Positions 6,237 through 12,507 of a stretch of DNA of 14,494 nt are shown one piece after another. The notes below the pieces were generated by a model, which was not told the DNA's origin, searched no databases, and saw nothing but the letters and a program-made list of their open reading frames with translations. Position 1 is the first letter of the stretch; every line of letters begins with the position of its first letter. The stretch is from TMED-70 sp036164085. Its GTDB lineage: Bacteria > Chloroflexota > Dehalococcoidia > Lucifugimonadales > Lucifugimonadaceae. The DNA is taken from assembly GCA_036164085.1 (NCBI GenBank), contig JAYZJV010000054.1, forward strand, positions 1 to 14,494, read 5' to 3'. The translations under genes were made by a program, and so were the position numbers.

Positions 6237-7274
6237 ATGAATAGAAAAGGTACACCAATAATCATTCTTGTAGTAATAGCGATTTTTGTTATTTTGCAAG
6301 TTTTTTTTACTGTAGATGAAACAGAAGTAGCTATAGTAACGACATTTGGTGAATATAAGGCATCTCACACAAACCCAGGATTAAAATTAAAAACACCATT
6401 TATTGATTCAGTAACTAAATTTGATAAGCGACTTCAACGAGTTGATGTTCCCCCTGAGGCACTTCTAACAAGCGATAAAAAGCGTTTAAGTGTTGATGCA
6501 TATGCTAGATACAAAATTATAAATCCACTAGTTTTCTTTAAAAATTTAACAAATGAATCTACAGCAGATTCTCGAATAGCAAGTATAGTTGCATCAAAAA
6601 TCAGAGAAGAAATAGCACAAGATACTCAAGAAGAAATTATTTCTGAAAGAAGAGAGCCGATTATGGGCAGCATAACTACTATGTCTAATTTATTTGAGAT
6701 TTCTTATATAGAAGCACAAAATTTAGAGAATGGATTACAAAATACTGATTTACATATATACACAAAAACAACTGATGCCAACTATTTTACTATTGCTGAC
6801 AATAATGAAGTAGCATCTGTTTTAACTGGTTCGCTAGATTCTTCAATTGAAGTTAAATTTTATGTCCCGTTACAAAATATTTGGGGAGTTGAAATTATTG
6901 ATGTAAGAATAAAGCGTGCAGATTTTCCAGACTCAGTTGAATCTTCTATTTTTGAAAGAATGGTAGCTGAAAGATTTAGAAAAGCTAGTGCTTTTAGAGC
7001 AGAAGGAGAACAACAGGATAAAGAAGTTAGAGCTGCAGTTGATCGAGAGGTAGAAATAACACTTGAAACTGCTAATGGTCAATCTGCTATTATTAGAGGT
7101 GAAGGAGAAGCTCTTGCCATTGAAGCACTTGCTGATGCTCTTAGTTCTGACCCCGAATTCTATGGATTTGTTAGATCGCTTGAAGCTTATGAGAAATCTT
7201 TAGCTGACGGAACTACTGTAATTTTAGATCCAGAAAGCGAATTATTTAAGTATTTAGAAACTTATACCAAATAA
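6237..7274 (+). CDS. hflC: HflC, SPFH-domain membrane protein of the HflKC complex
   Basis: Partner of HflK in the FtsH-regulating membrane complex. The 345 residues comprise a membrane segment (7-24), the SPFH domain opening FTVDETEVAIVTTFGEY (24-40), NPGLKLKTPFIDSVTKFDKRLQ (46-67), SVDAYARYKI (85-94), the signature GVEIIDVRIKRADFPDSV (217-234), and a C-terminal helical region with RAEGEQQDKEVRAAVDRE and GEGEALAIEALADAL, ending FYGFVRSLEAYEKSLADGTTVILDPESELFKYL. Between PIMGSITT and the GVEII signature there is an extended segment of roughly 60 residues (about 149-213). E. coli HflC also has an insertion at this place, though its sequence is unlike this one. An AAGGA Shine-Dalgarno site at 6226-6230 overlaps the hflK stop codon, so translation is likely coupled. 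Confidence 0.93.
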   Translation: MNRKGTPIIILVVIAIFVILQVFFTVDETEVAIVTTFGEYKASHTNPGLKLKTPFIDSVTKFDKRLQRVDVPPEALLTSDKKRLSVDAYARYKIINPLVFFKNLTNESTADSRIASIVASKIREEIAQDTQEEIISERREPIMGSITTMSNLFEISYIEAQNLENGLQNTDLHIYTKTTDANYFTIADNNEVASVLTGSLDSSIEVKFYVPLQNIWGVEIIDVRIKRADFPDSVESSIFERMVAERFRKASAFRAEGEQQDKEVRAAVDREVEITLETANGQSAIIRGEGEALAIEALADALSSDPEFYGFVRSLEAYEKSLADGTTVILDPESELFKYLETYTK

Positions 7275-7284
7275 TACTTATTTG
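7268..7284. repeat. Perfect inverted repeat spanning two convergent stop codons
   Basis: CAAATAA-TAC-TTATTTG is a 7-bp dyad with a 3-nt loop. The left arm holds the hflC stop (7272-7274) and the right arm holds the stop of the opposing protease gene (7278-7280). Both proteins end in Lys-TAA, so part of the symmetry is automatic. No T-run follows on either strand, so this is at best a weak bidirectional terminator. Confidence 0.35.
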
Positions 7285-8327
7285 AAAGTAGTGTTTTTCC
7301 CTTCTTTTAAATCATCCCAAACTTCAGCTATTGATACATAGTTGGTTCCCATTTGTTGTCCTGTGGTTCTTTTGCCGCCAGTCTTCTCTAGAAATCCATA
7401 AACCATACCTATAGCAAATCCTTCACTGTCAATAATAGGGCCTCCTGAATCTCCAGGATCTGCTGCTGCGTCAAATACTATTATTGAAACATTTTTACCT
7501 AGTTCATCACCTAGATAATATGAATCTCCTTTTTCATAGTTTAAAGTTGTACTTGCCGTTTTAACATAACTAATAATCCCAGAGTGACTAGATGGAACTC
7601 CGATATTTCCTGCAGAGTAACCTATAGTAAAAACTTCTTTTCCAATATCATTTACATCGACAGTTCTTGTTTTGAAAGAAGCCATGCCATGATCTACTTT
7701 AATTGCAGCTATGTCCCTTTTTACATCTACCCCAAAAACTTTAGCCTGAATGCTTGTGTATTTATCAACACTATTTGGATCAGGTATAGAAACAATAACT
7801 AATTTATTACTACCAACAACATGTTCGTTGGTTATTATCCACCCATCTTCTATAATCCAACCAGTTCCTGTACTATTGCCAACTTGAATCATCACAACTT
7901 TATTTTTATTTTTTCTATAAATGTCATATGCTAATTCAGCACTTGCTGTAAGAGATTCTAAAGGCTGTGGAGTAGGTGTAGGCTGCGGAGTAGGCGTAGG
8001 CTGAGGAGTAGGCATTGGAGATAAAATGGGTACCAACTCAGGGATTATTTCTTCAACCAAAAACATATCTCCTTTTTTTGCTATTTCTACTGCTTCATTT
8101 ATTGCTATTTCTTTTATTTGATCTTCTTGTAGGGGAATGATAGTTGCTGTAGGTTGTGGAGTTGCTGTAGGTTGAGCTGTTGGAATAGGCTGAGGAGTCG
8201 GGACTTCTATTTTGCTTATATTGTACTCTGCTATTTTTTGTGCTCGAGCATCAATAGTAGCCTCAATATCTATCTTTTCAGAACATGAAATTATAAAGAG
8301 TAATAATAGTAAAAATTTTTTTTTCAT
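7278..8327 (-). CDS. Secreted trypsin-like serine protease, lipoprotein with Pro/Thr/Gln repeats
   Basis: Chymotrypsin-fold (S1-type) protease predicted to be anchored outside the membrane. The 349 residues begin with a lipoprotein signal ending IISC (Cys15). Two Pro/Thr/Gln-rich linkers follow (43-65 and 104-122), separated by a short acidic helix-like segment. The protease domain begins near residue 125. The triad is visible: His169 in WIITNEHVV, Asp205 in RDIAAIKV and Ser294 in DPGDSGGPI; TGTGWIIEDG before the His is typical. No PDZ domain follows, so it is not a full DegP. It is the last gene of the minus operon; its ATG overlaps the upstream stop as ATGA, and only a weak GGA precedes it. 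Pro-Thr-Gln linkers of this kind are common in secreted Chloroflexota proteins. Substrate unknown; work with HflKC or the metalloprotease-like protein in quality control is possible. Confidence 0.88.
   Translation of the reverse strand: MKKKFLLLLLFIISCSEKIDIEATIDARAQKIAEYNISKIEVPTPQPIPTAQPTATPQPTATIIPLQEDQIKEIAINEAVEIAKKGDMFLVEEIIPELVPILSPMPTPQPTPTPQPTPTPQPLESLTASAELAYDIYRKNKNKVVMIQVGNSTGTGWIIEDGWIITNEHVVGSNKLVIVSIPDPNSVDKYTSIQAKVFGVDVKRDIAAIKVDHGMASFKTRTVDVNDIGKEVFTIGYSAGNIGVPSSHSGIISYVKTASTTLNYEKGDSYYLGDELGKNVSIIVFDAAADPGDSGGPIIDSEGFAIGMVYGFLEKTGGKRTTGQQMGTNYVSIAEVWDDLKEGKNTTFK
7963..8016. repeat. 18-bp tandem repeat encoding Pro-Thr-Gln linker
   Basis: Three imperfect 18-bp copies (7963-7980, 7981-7998, 7999-8016) encode PTPTPQ-type hexapeptides in the second linker of the secreted protease. 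They differ by a few bases, including silent changes. Confidence 0.8.
8143..8196. repeat. Degenerate 18-bp repeat encoding the first Pro/Thr linker
   Basis: Three imperfect 18-bp units (8143-8160, 8161-8178, 8179-8196) encode the first Pro/Thr/Ala/Gln linker of the protease. They are more diverged than the set at 7963-8016 but have the same period. Confidence 0.65.
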
Positions 8328-9352
8328 AGTTCCATTGTATTCAAATCTTGTTTAATTGCAGATGATAAAATATTCAATCTGTACCTATTTAGCCCACTTG
8401 ATAACAGTAAGTTATTTAAGATTGAAACTGAAATATTTTTATCTAAGGAAGCCCATCCGATGGATGAGACTAAACCTGTGTGTCCAAAAGATTTTTCTGA
8501 AATATCTAAGTCTTTTTGGTAATATATCTCTCCATCGAATCTTATTCCTAATCCAAGTTTGACAAGTCTCAGTTTGTCGTTATAGTCTAACCCTTTAGCT
8601 TGAACTTTAAATATTTTCTTTTTGGTTTCTTTGCTAATCCATTTATTATTATTTATTATTTCGTTATAAAAGAGAGCAAGATCTTTACTATTTGAAATGC
8701 AGGTACCTGATATCAGTGGAATTTTATTTAGAGCAAATAATTTAAATATCATAGGTATAGTATTTAAATTTGAGGATTTGTGCTTATTTACCTCTAGTGG
8801 CAAATCATTGTATTTATTTGTCATAAATTTTGTGCTTAATAAATTCAATGGAATTTTTACTAGGTCATTAAAATTTTCTTCAAAAGATTTTTCAGTCACT
8901 CTTTCAATTAATTCCCCGATAATCCAACCATAGGTAACTTCATGATATGCAATTCTTGTTCCAGGCTTTGTTTCTGGAGTATAATTTTCTAACCACCTGC
9001 ATATTCGATTAAGATCAGTATAATCTTCATCTGGAAGAGAATTGGACAAAGATACTCCAGATGTATGGCTTAATACATCTTTTATTTTTATTTCTTGTTT
9101 GTTGTTTTTTCCAAAATCAGGCCAATATTTTGAAATGTTATCTTCAAAATCTAATTTTCCCAAATCTACTAATTTCCAAATTACAGAAGCTATAAGAGGT
9201 TTTCCGGCAGAAAATATATAAAAAAGACTATTATTTTGAAATTTATCAAAAATTTTTATTTTTTTGTTTTCTCTATACACTGAGATAGAAAATTTGCTTA
9301 ATAATCCTTCTTTCTTGAGTTTTTTGATAGCTTCTTCTGTAAAAGTTAGCAT
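8324..9352 (-). CDS. Serine hydrolase of the beta-lactamase/class C fold
   Basis: Penicillin-binding-protein-like serine hydrolase (PF00144 type), of the group that includes esterases, D-aminopeptidases and class C beta-lactamases. Within 342 residues: SAGKPL gives the catalytic SxxK (Ser48, Lys51); LSHTSGV (94-100) is the usual loop after it; AYHEVTYGWIIGELIERV (135-152) holds Tyr136 in the place of the YxN tyrosine, with His-Glu after it instead of a canonical YSN; and FGHTGLVSSIGW near the C-terminus supplies the HTG motif. No signal peptide is seen, so the enzyme is probably cytoplasmic, which argues against a beta-lactamase role and for an esterase or amidase. It begins one base after the LarA-like stop and overlaps the protease start by 4 bp. 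No clear Shine-Dalgarno site precedes the ATG; a TATAAA ends 7 nt before it (9360-9365), but this falls in coding sequence and may be chance. Substrate unknown. Confidence 0.85.
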   Translation of the reverse strand: MLTFTEEAIKKLKKEGLLSKFSISVYRENKKIKIFDKFQNNSLFYIFSAGKPLIASVIWKLVDLGKLDFEDNISKYWPDFGKNNKQEIKIKDVLSHTSGVSLSNSLPDEDYTDLNRICRWLENYTPETKPGTRIAYHEVTYGWIIGELIERVTEKSFEENFNDLVKIPLNLLSTKFMTNKYNDLPLEVNKHKSSNLNTIPMIFKLFALNKIPLISGTCISNSKDLALFYNEIINNNKWISKETKKKIFKVQAKGLDYNDKLRLVKLGLGIRFDGEIYYQKDLDISEKSFGHTGLVSSIGWASLDKNISVSILNNLLLSSGLNRYRLNILSSAIKQDLNTMEL

Positions 9353-9353
9353 T

Positions 9354-10610
9354 TTAAATTTTATAAGGAATTGTTTGAGGGCCTTCAGGGAGAATGCATA
9401 TTGAAGGATTTTTTTTCTTTCTTTTTACTTGTTCAATTATTTCTTCTATGTTATTTATTTTTAAAAGATGAGACTTGCTTACATCTTTTTCATTCAGCTT
9501 AGAGTAGAGCATAACTTTATTATTTTCTTGAATCTGTGCTTGGATTTGTACTTGCCACTGATCGGGTTCCAAATAATTTTGTGTTTTTAATTTCATTAAA
9601 TATTCTTCTGGTGTGTTTACGGATTCTAAAAGTTTTTCATAATTACTTTTGAAAGGGATGCCATCAGAACATTCAGAAACACTTATTATTATGCCTCCAG
9701 GTTTTGTTATTTGAGCAGCAGCTGAAACACCCTTTATAGTTTGATATAAATTTTGATCTAAGGGATAGCCTGAATTAGAAGTTATTACTAGATCGTATAA
9801 TTTATTTGTTTTTTTCATGGAATCATTTTTTACATTTTGACATGCTAGTTTATGTTCAGAGAAAAGTTCTCCAGAGTAAATACCAGTAATTTTATTTTCT
9901 CTATTTAAAGTCAAATCAATAGAAAAATCAGGTTTGTTTATTAGGGAAATTTCAGAAATCTGTTTATGAATTGGGTTTCCTTCAATCAAACCCCAAGTAG
10001 ATTTTTTATTATTAATCTTATCGTAATCATGTAAATTCATAATAGTTTCTAATCCTGCAAGGCCTGGAGCAACCATTTTTGGGCCCCCAGAAAATCCTGC
10101 AAAAAAATGTGGCTCTACAAAACCTGTTGTTATTTTTAAATCACAATTAATCCATAGTTTATTTAGTTCAATAGGAATATTTTCTGAAGTTTTTCCTTTA
10201 AGTTCCAGTTCAGACGGGTCTTCTGAATTATGTATGACAATTGTTGTGCTAGAAATAACATAATCATTAAACATTTCTTTTATTTCATGTTTTGTTGTTG
10301 GCCTATGGCTACCAGTTGCTATAAAAATTAGAAAATTTTCTTTCTTAATACCTTCAAATAAATTCAAAATAGAAGTTATGATTTCATTTCTAGGCTGAGC
10401 TCGAGTATGATCACATACCGATATTCCAACTGTCATACCTTTTTTATAAAGAGATAACAATGATTTTGATTTGATTGGATTTATTAAAGATTGGTTTATA
10501 CTTTTTTCAGGGTCTTTAATTTCTGGTTTATGGCTTGGAATAAGCACTTCAGAATAATCAGGAACATTTATTTCTATTCCATCTTTTCCATAATCCATTT
10601 TAATTTTCAT
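9354..10610 (-). CDS. LarA-family nickel-pincer-nucleotide racemase/epimerase
   Basis: Homologue of lactate racemase LarA, which uses a covalently bound nickel-pincer nucleotide to racemise or epimerise 2-hydroxy acids by hydride transfer. Over 418 residues the key positions of Lactobacillus plantarum LarA are preserved at a nearly constant offset: Asp67 and Arg70 (CDHTRAQP), His102 (TGSHRPT), His168 (EPHFFAGFSGGPK), Lys178 (the lysine that carries the cofactor), His194 (MNLHD), Tyr289 and Lys293 (LYQTIKG) and Trp352 (DQWQ). An intact active site is therefore likely. LarA homologues act on varied hydroxy acids, so lactate should not be assumed. No larB, larC or larE for cofactor synthesis is in the window. 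An AGGAG Shine-Dalgarno site lies 5 nt before the ATG, inside folB; the two genes overlap by 11 nt. Confidence 0.85.
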   Translation of the reverse strand: MKIKMDYGKDGIEINVPDYSEVLIPSHKPEIKDPEKSINQSLINPIKSKSLLSLYKKGMTVGISVCDHTRAQPRNEIITSILNLFEGIKKENFLIFIATGSHRPTTKHEIKEMFNDYVISSTTIVIHNSEDPSELELKGKTSENIPIELNKLWINCDLKITTGFVEPHFFAGFSGGPKMVAPGLAGLETIMNLHDYDKINNKKSTWGLIEGNPIHKQISEISLINKPDFSIDLTLNRENKITGIYSGELFSEHKLACQNVKNDSMKKTNKLYDLVITSNSGYPLDQNLYQTIKGVSAAAQITKPGGIIISVSECSDGIPFKSNYEKLLESVNTPEEYLMKLKTQNYLEPDQWQVQIQAQIQENNKVMLYSKLNEKDVSKSHLLKINNIEEIIEQVKRKKKNPSICILPEGPQTIPYKI

Positions 10611-10965
10611 TTTTACTCCTAGAAATTATTACCCCTACATTTTTACTTAATTTTAGAGCTCCAGGTTTATTGATCTTTACATTTACATTAATAACCTTTT
10701 GTTCTTTAAGGCATAAATTTGTAATTTCTAAACCTAAGCTTTCAATGAGCTGAAATTCTGAATTTTGAATGAGTTCATTTATTTTATAAGTAAGTGATTT
10801 ATAGTCTACGGTATCGCTTAAATTATCTGAGATGTTTTGAATTTTTTTTATATCTAGAATTATATTGATTACTAATGGTTGCTTGGTTTTCCTTTCCCAG
10901 TCAAAGACCCCAATTTTTGCATAGCATTTTAAATCTTCTATAAAAATTTGATCATATTGTTTCAT
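10600..10965 (-). CDS. folB: Dihydroneopterin aldolase FolB
   Basis: Converts 7,8-dihydroneopterin to 6-hydroxymethyl-7,8-dihydropterin and glycolaldehyde in folate synthesis, and often epimerises the substrate to dihydromonapterin. The 121 residues match the family length. Visible landmarks: IEDLKCYAKIGVFDWERKTKQPLV (9-32), with Glu24 in the position of the substrate-binding glutamate of other FolB proteins; DTVDYKSL (51-58) with Tyr55; LIESLGLEI (73-81) with the pterin-anchoring Glu75; and VKINKPGAL (96-104) with the catalytic Lys100. The ATG follows the reductase stop directly (TAAATG), with no clear Shine-Dalgarno site, so translation probably depends on coupling. FolK and FolP are not seen in the window. 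Confidence 0.93.
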   Translation of the reverse strand: MKQYDQIFIEDLKCYAKIGVFDWERKTKQPLVINIILDIKKIQNISDNLSDTVDYKSLTYKINELIQNSEFQLIESLGLEITNLCLKEQKVINVNVKINKPGALKLSKNVGVIISRSKNEN

Positions 10966-11679
10966 TTAAAATACGTGTCTACCTCCATCAATAAAAATTC
11001 TTTCTCCTGTAATAAAATCATTCTTTATCAACATTTCTATACAGCCTGTAACCTCTGCCATTTTGGCAGTTCTTCCTATAGGACCTAAATTGATTTTTTC
11101 TGTTTTTCTATTAGGCGCATCTATTGGAGGTAATATTGCACCTAACGCGATTTCGTTTACCTGATAATTTGGAGCCATAGATAAAGATAAAGATTTGGTA
11201 AGACCAAAAATGGCAGCTTTGCTAATTCCATATGAAAATCTATTTGTTCTAGCGGTTTTCCAATCACTTATATTGATAACTTTTCCTTTTTGATTTTTTT
11301 TAAATAAGCATTTAGAGAGTATAAAAGGGGCTATTAAATTTATATATAAATCTTCTTCAATTTCTTTTGAAGAGGTGTTTTCTATTGTATTTTTTCTAAA
11401 AGTTGAAGCATTGTTTATCAAAATAGAAATTTGGCCTATATTATTTTCTGCTTTTTCAAATAATGTTTTACAGTTTTTTTCATTTGATAGATTTGATTGA
11501 AAAATTCCTGCATTTACATTGTTTTTCATTACTTCTTGAAGTGTTTTTTTTGCTTCTTTTTCAGACGTGTTGTAGTGTATCGCTATATTGTAACCTATTT
11601 TAGATAAATGGAGAGCAATTTCTTTGCCTATTCTATTTGCTGAACCTGTAATAAGGACATTTTTATTTTCTAATTTCAA
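10966..11679 (-). CDS. PTR1/FolM-like short-chain pterin reductase
   Basis: NADPH-dependent short-chain dehydrogenase whose details resemble pteridine reductase PTR1 and E. coli FolM rather than a general SDR. The nucleotide loop reads TGSANRIG (11-18), the TGX3RXG form typical of pterin reductases. It is followed by HYNTSEKEA (35-43), as in PTR1 (HY-x-x-S-x-x-EA). The NNAS motif is at 89-92. At the catalytic site VINISDW places Asp139 where PTR1 and FolM have an Asp, followed by Tyr150 and Lys154 (SYGISK). The C-terminus ends FIDGGRHVF. The likely reaction is reduction of dihydropterins, dihydromonapterin or dihydrofolate to the tetrahydro form; it may stand in for FolA. The start is TTG at 11679, needed to keep the Rossmann strand and about 8 nt after an AGG. 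Flanked by folE and folB, which supports a pterin role. Confidence 0.82.
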   Translation of the reverse strand: MKLENKNVLITGSANRIGKEIALHLSKIGYNIAIHYNTSEKEAKKTLQEVMKNNVNAGIFQSNLSNEKNCKTLFEKAENNIGQISILINNASTFRKNTIENTSSKEIEEDLYINLIAPFILSKCLFKKNQKGKVINISDWKTARTNRFSYGISKAAIFGLTKSLSLSMAPNYQVNEIALGAILPPIDAPNRKTEKINLGPIGRTAKMAEVTGCIEMLIKNDFITGERIFIDGGRHVF

Positions 11680-11687
11680 TATTAAAC

Positions 11688-12242
11688 CTACTTTATAAGA
11701 TCAAAAAATTCTTTTCTTGTTGCATCATCTAATTTGAATGTACCAAACAATGAACTCGTGACCATTTCTGTCTCAGGCATGTTTACACCTCTCATGCTGC
11801 TACACATATGTTGAGCTGTTATAACAACTCCAGCGCCTAAAGCATTGGTACTTTCAAAAATAGACTTTCCTATTTCTTCTGTCAGCCTTTCTTGTACTTG
11901 TAATCGCCTTGAAAAGACTTTGGTAATTCTTGGGATCTTAGATAATCCTATTATTTTTTCATTAGGAAGATAACCAATATCTATTTTTCCAAAAAAAGGT
12001 AACATGTGATGTTCACAAAGGGAATAAAACCTTATATTTTTTACAATTACTATTTGATCATATTCTACTTCAAATAAAGCATTGTTAATAATTTTTTCTA
12101 TATCTGCTGAATACCCAGAAAGAAGTTCTTCATATGCTTTTGAAACTCTTTTTGGAGTATCTTTTGTTCCTTTTTTACTGATTTTATTCCCAAGAGAATT
12201 CAGTATTTTTTCAAAAGATTCTTCAATAATATCTTTCTTCAT
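11688..12242 (-). CDS. folE: GTP cyclohydrolase I
   Basis: Zinc enzyme that converts GTP to 7,8-dihydroneopterin triphosphate, the first step to folate and other pterins. Hallmarks across 184 residues: DTPKRVSKAYEELLSGY (28-44), SLCEHHMLPFFGK (74-86) with zinc ligands Cys76 and His79, GLSKIPRITKVFSRRLQVQERLTEEI (99-124) and AQHMCSSMRGV (143-153) with the third ligand Cys147. I place the start at the ATG at 12242: it has a GGAGG Shine-Dalgarno site 5 nt upstream. An in-frame TTG five codons earlier (12257) would swallow that site. The gene begins one base after the MoaD-like stop, and the reductase starts 8 nt after its own stop. The catalytic set is complete. Confidence 0.95.
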   Translation of the reverse strand: MKKDIIEESFEKILNSLGNKISKKGTKDTPKRVSKAYEELLSGYSADIEKIINNALFEVEYDQIVIVKNIRFYSLCEHHMLPFFGKIDIGYLPNEKIIGLSKIPRITKVFSRRLQVQERLTEEIGKSIFESTNALGAGVVITAQHMCSSMRGVNMPETEMVTSSLFGTFKLDDATRKEFFDLIK

Positions 12243-12243
12243 T

Positions 12244-12507
12244 TTAGCCTCCTGCAATTGAAGGTAAAAAATGTACTTCTGTATCTTCTTCTAGCTCTTG
12301 TAGCAACCCTTTTCTTGTTGCTGAATAACCACATATAGCAGATAGCCCGGGTTTTATTCTATTGCCTTCTACTAGATATTCTTTTGTTCCAGGGTACATT
12401 TTTTCCAAATTATCTATTACTTCCCGAAGATTTTTACCCTCCACCTCAACAAAATCTTCATTGTTAGTTTCTTTTTTTAAATGATATGGAAGAAATAATT
12501 TAGGCAT
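12244..12507 (-). CDS. MoaD/ThiS-family small sulfur-carrier-like protein
   Basis: Beta-grasp, ubiquitin-like protein of 87 residues ending in the diagnostic Gly-Gly (VHFLPSIAGG). In MoaD and ThiS this C-terminus is adenylated and thiocarboxylated, then donates sulfur to molybdopterin or thiamine precursors. VEVEGKNLREVIDNLEKMYPG (20-40) fits the MoaD/ThiS helix region, and ELEEDTEVHFLPSIAGG (71-87) is the typical last strand. A role in molybdenum cofactor supply is suggested because it overlaps the 3' end of the molybdenum hydroxylase gene by 8 nt. MoaE and MoeB are not in the window, so the activating and acceptor partners are unknown, and a carrier for another pathway is possible. The GGA GGC codons of the tail also form the Shine-Dalgarno site of folE. 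Confidence 0.82.
   Translation of the reverse strand: MPKLFLPYHLKKETNNEDFVEVEGKNLREVIDNLEKMYPGTKEYLVEGNRIKPGLSAICGYSATRKGLLQELEEDTEVHFLPSIAGG
12247..12255 (-). promoter_or_regulatory. folE Shine-Dalgarno site embedded in the MoaD-like GG tail
   Basis: Minus-strand sequence GCA GGA GGC TAA A ATG: the codons Ala-Gly-Gly of the upstream protein contain GGAGG, 5 nt before the folE ATG. This decides the folE start in favour of 12242 over the upstream TTG at 12257. Confidence 0.8.

Noticed and set aside
6132..6368. 78-residue minus-strand frame
   Set aside because: It lies opposite the hflK/hflC junction, has low-complexity Tyr/Lys content and is a shadow of two well-supported genes.
7584..8933. 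Plus-strand frames at 7584-7802, 8356-8562 and 8697-8933
   Set aside because: They lie antisense to the protease and serine hydrolase genes, with no start signals or recognisable domains.
8324..9352. A true beta-lactamase resistance gene
   Set aside because: No signal peptide, YHE in place of the usual YSN, and a housekeeping operon context; a general esterase or amidase is more likely.
12243..12257. TTG at 12257 as the folE start
   Set aside because: It would place the GGAGG Shine-Dalgarno site inside the coding region and overlap the MoaD-like gene; the ATG at 12242 has ideal spacing.
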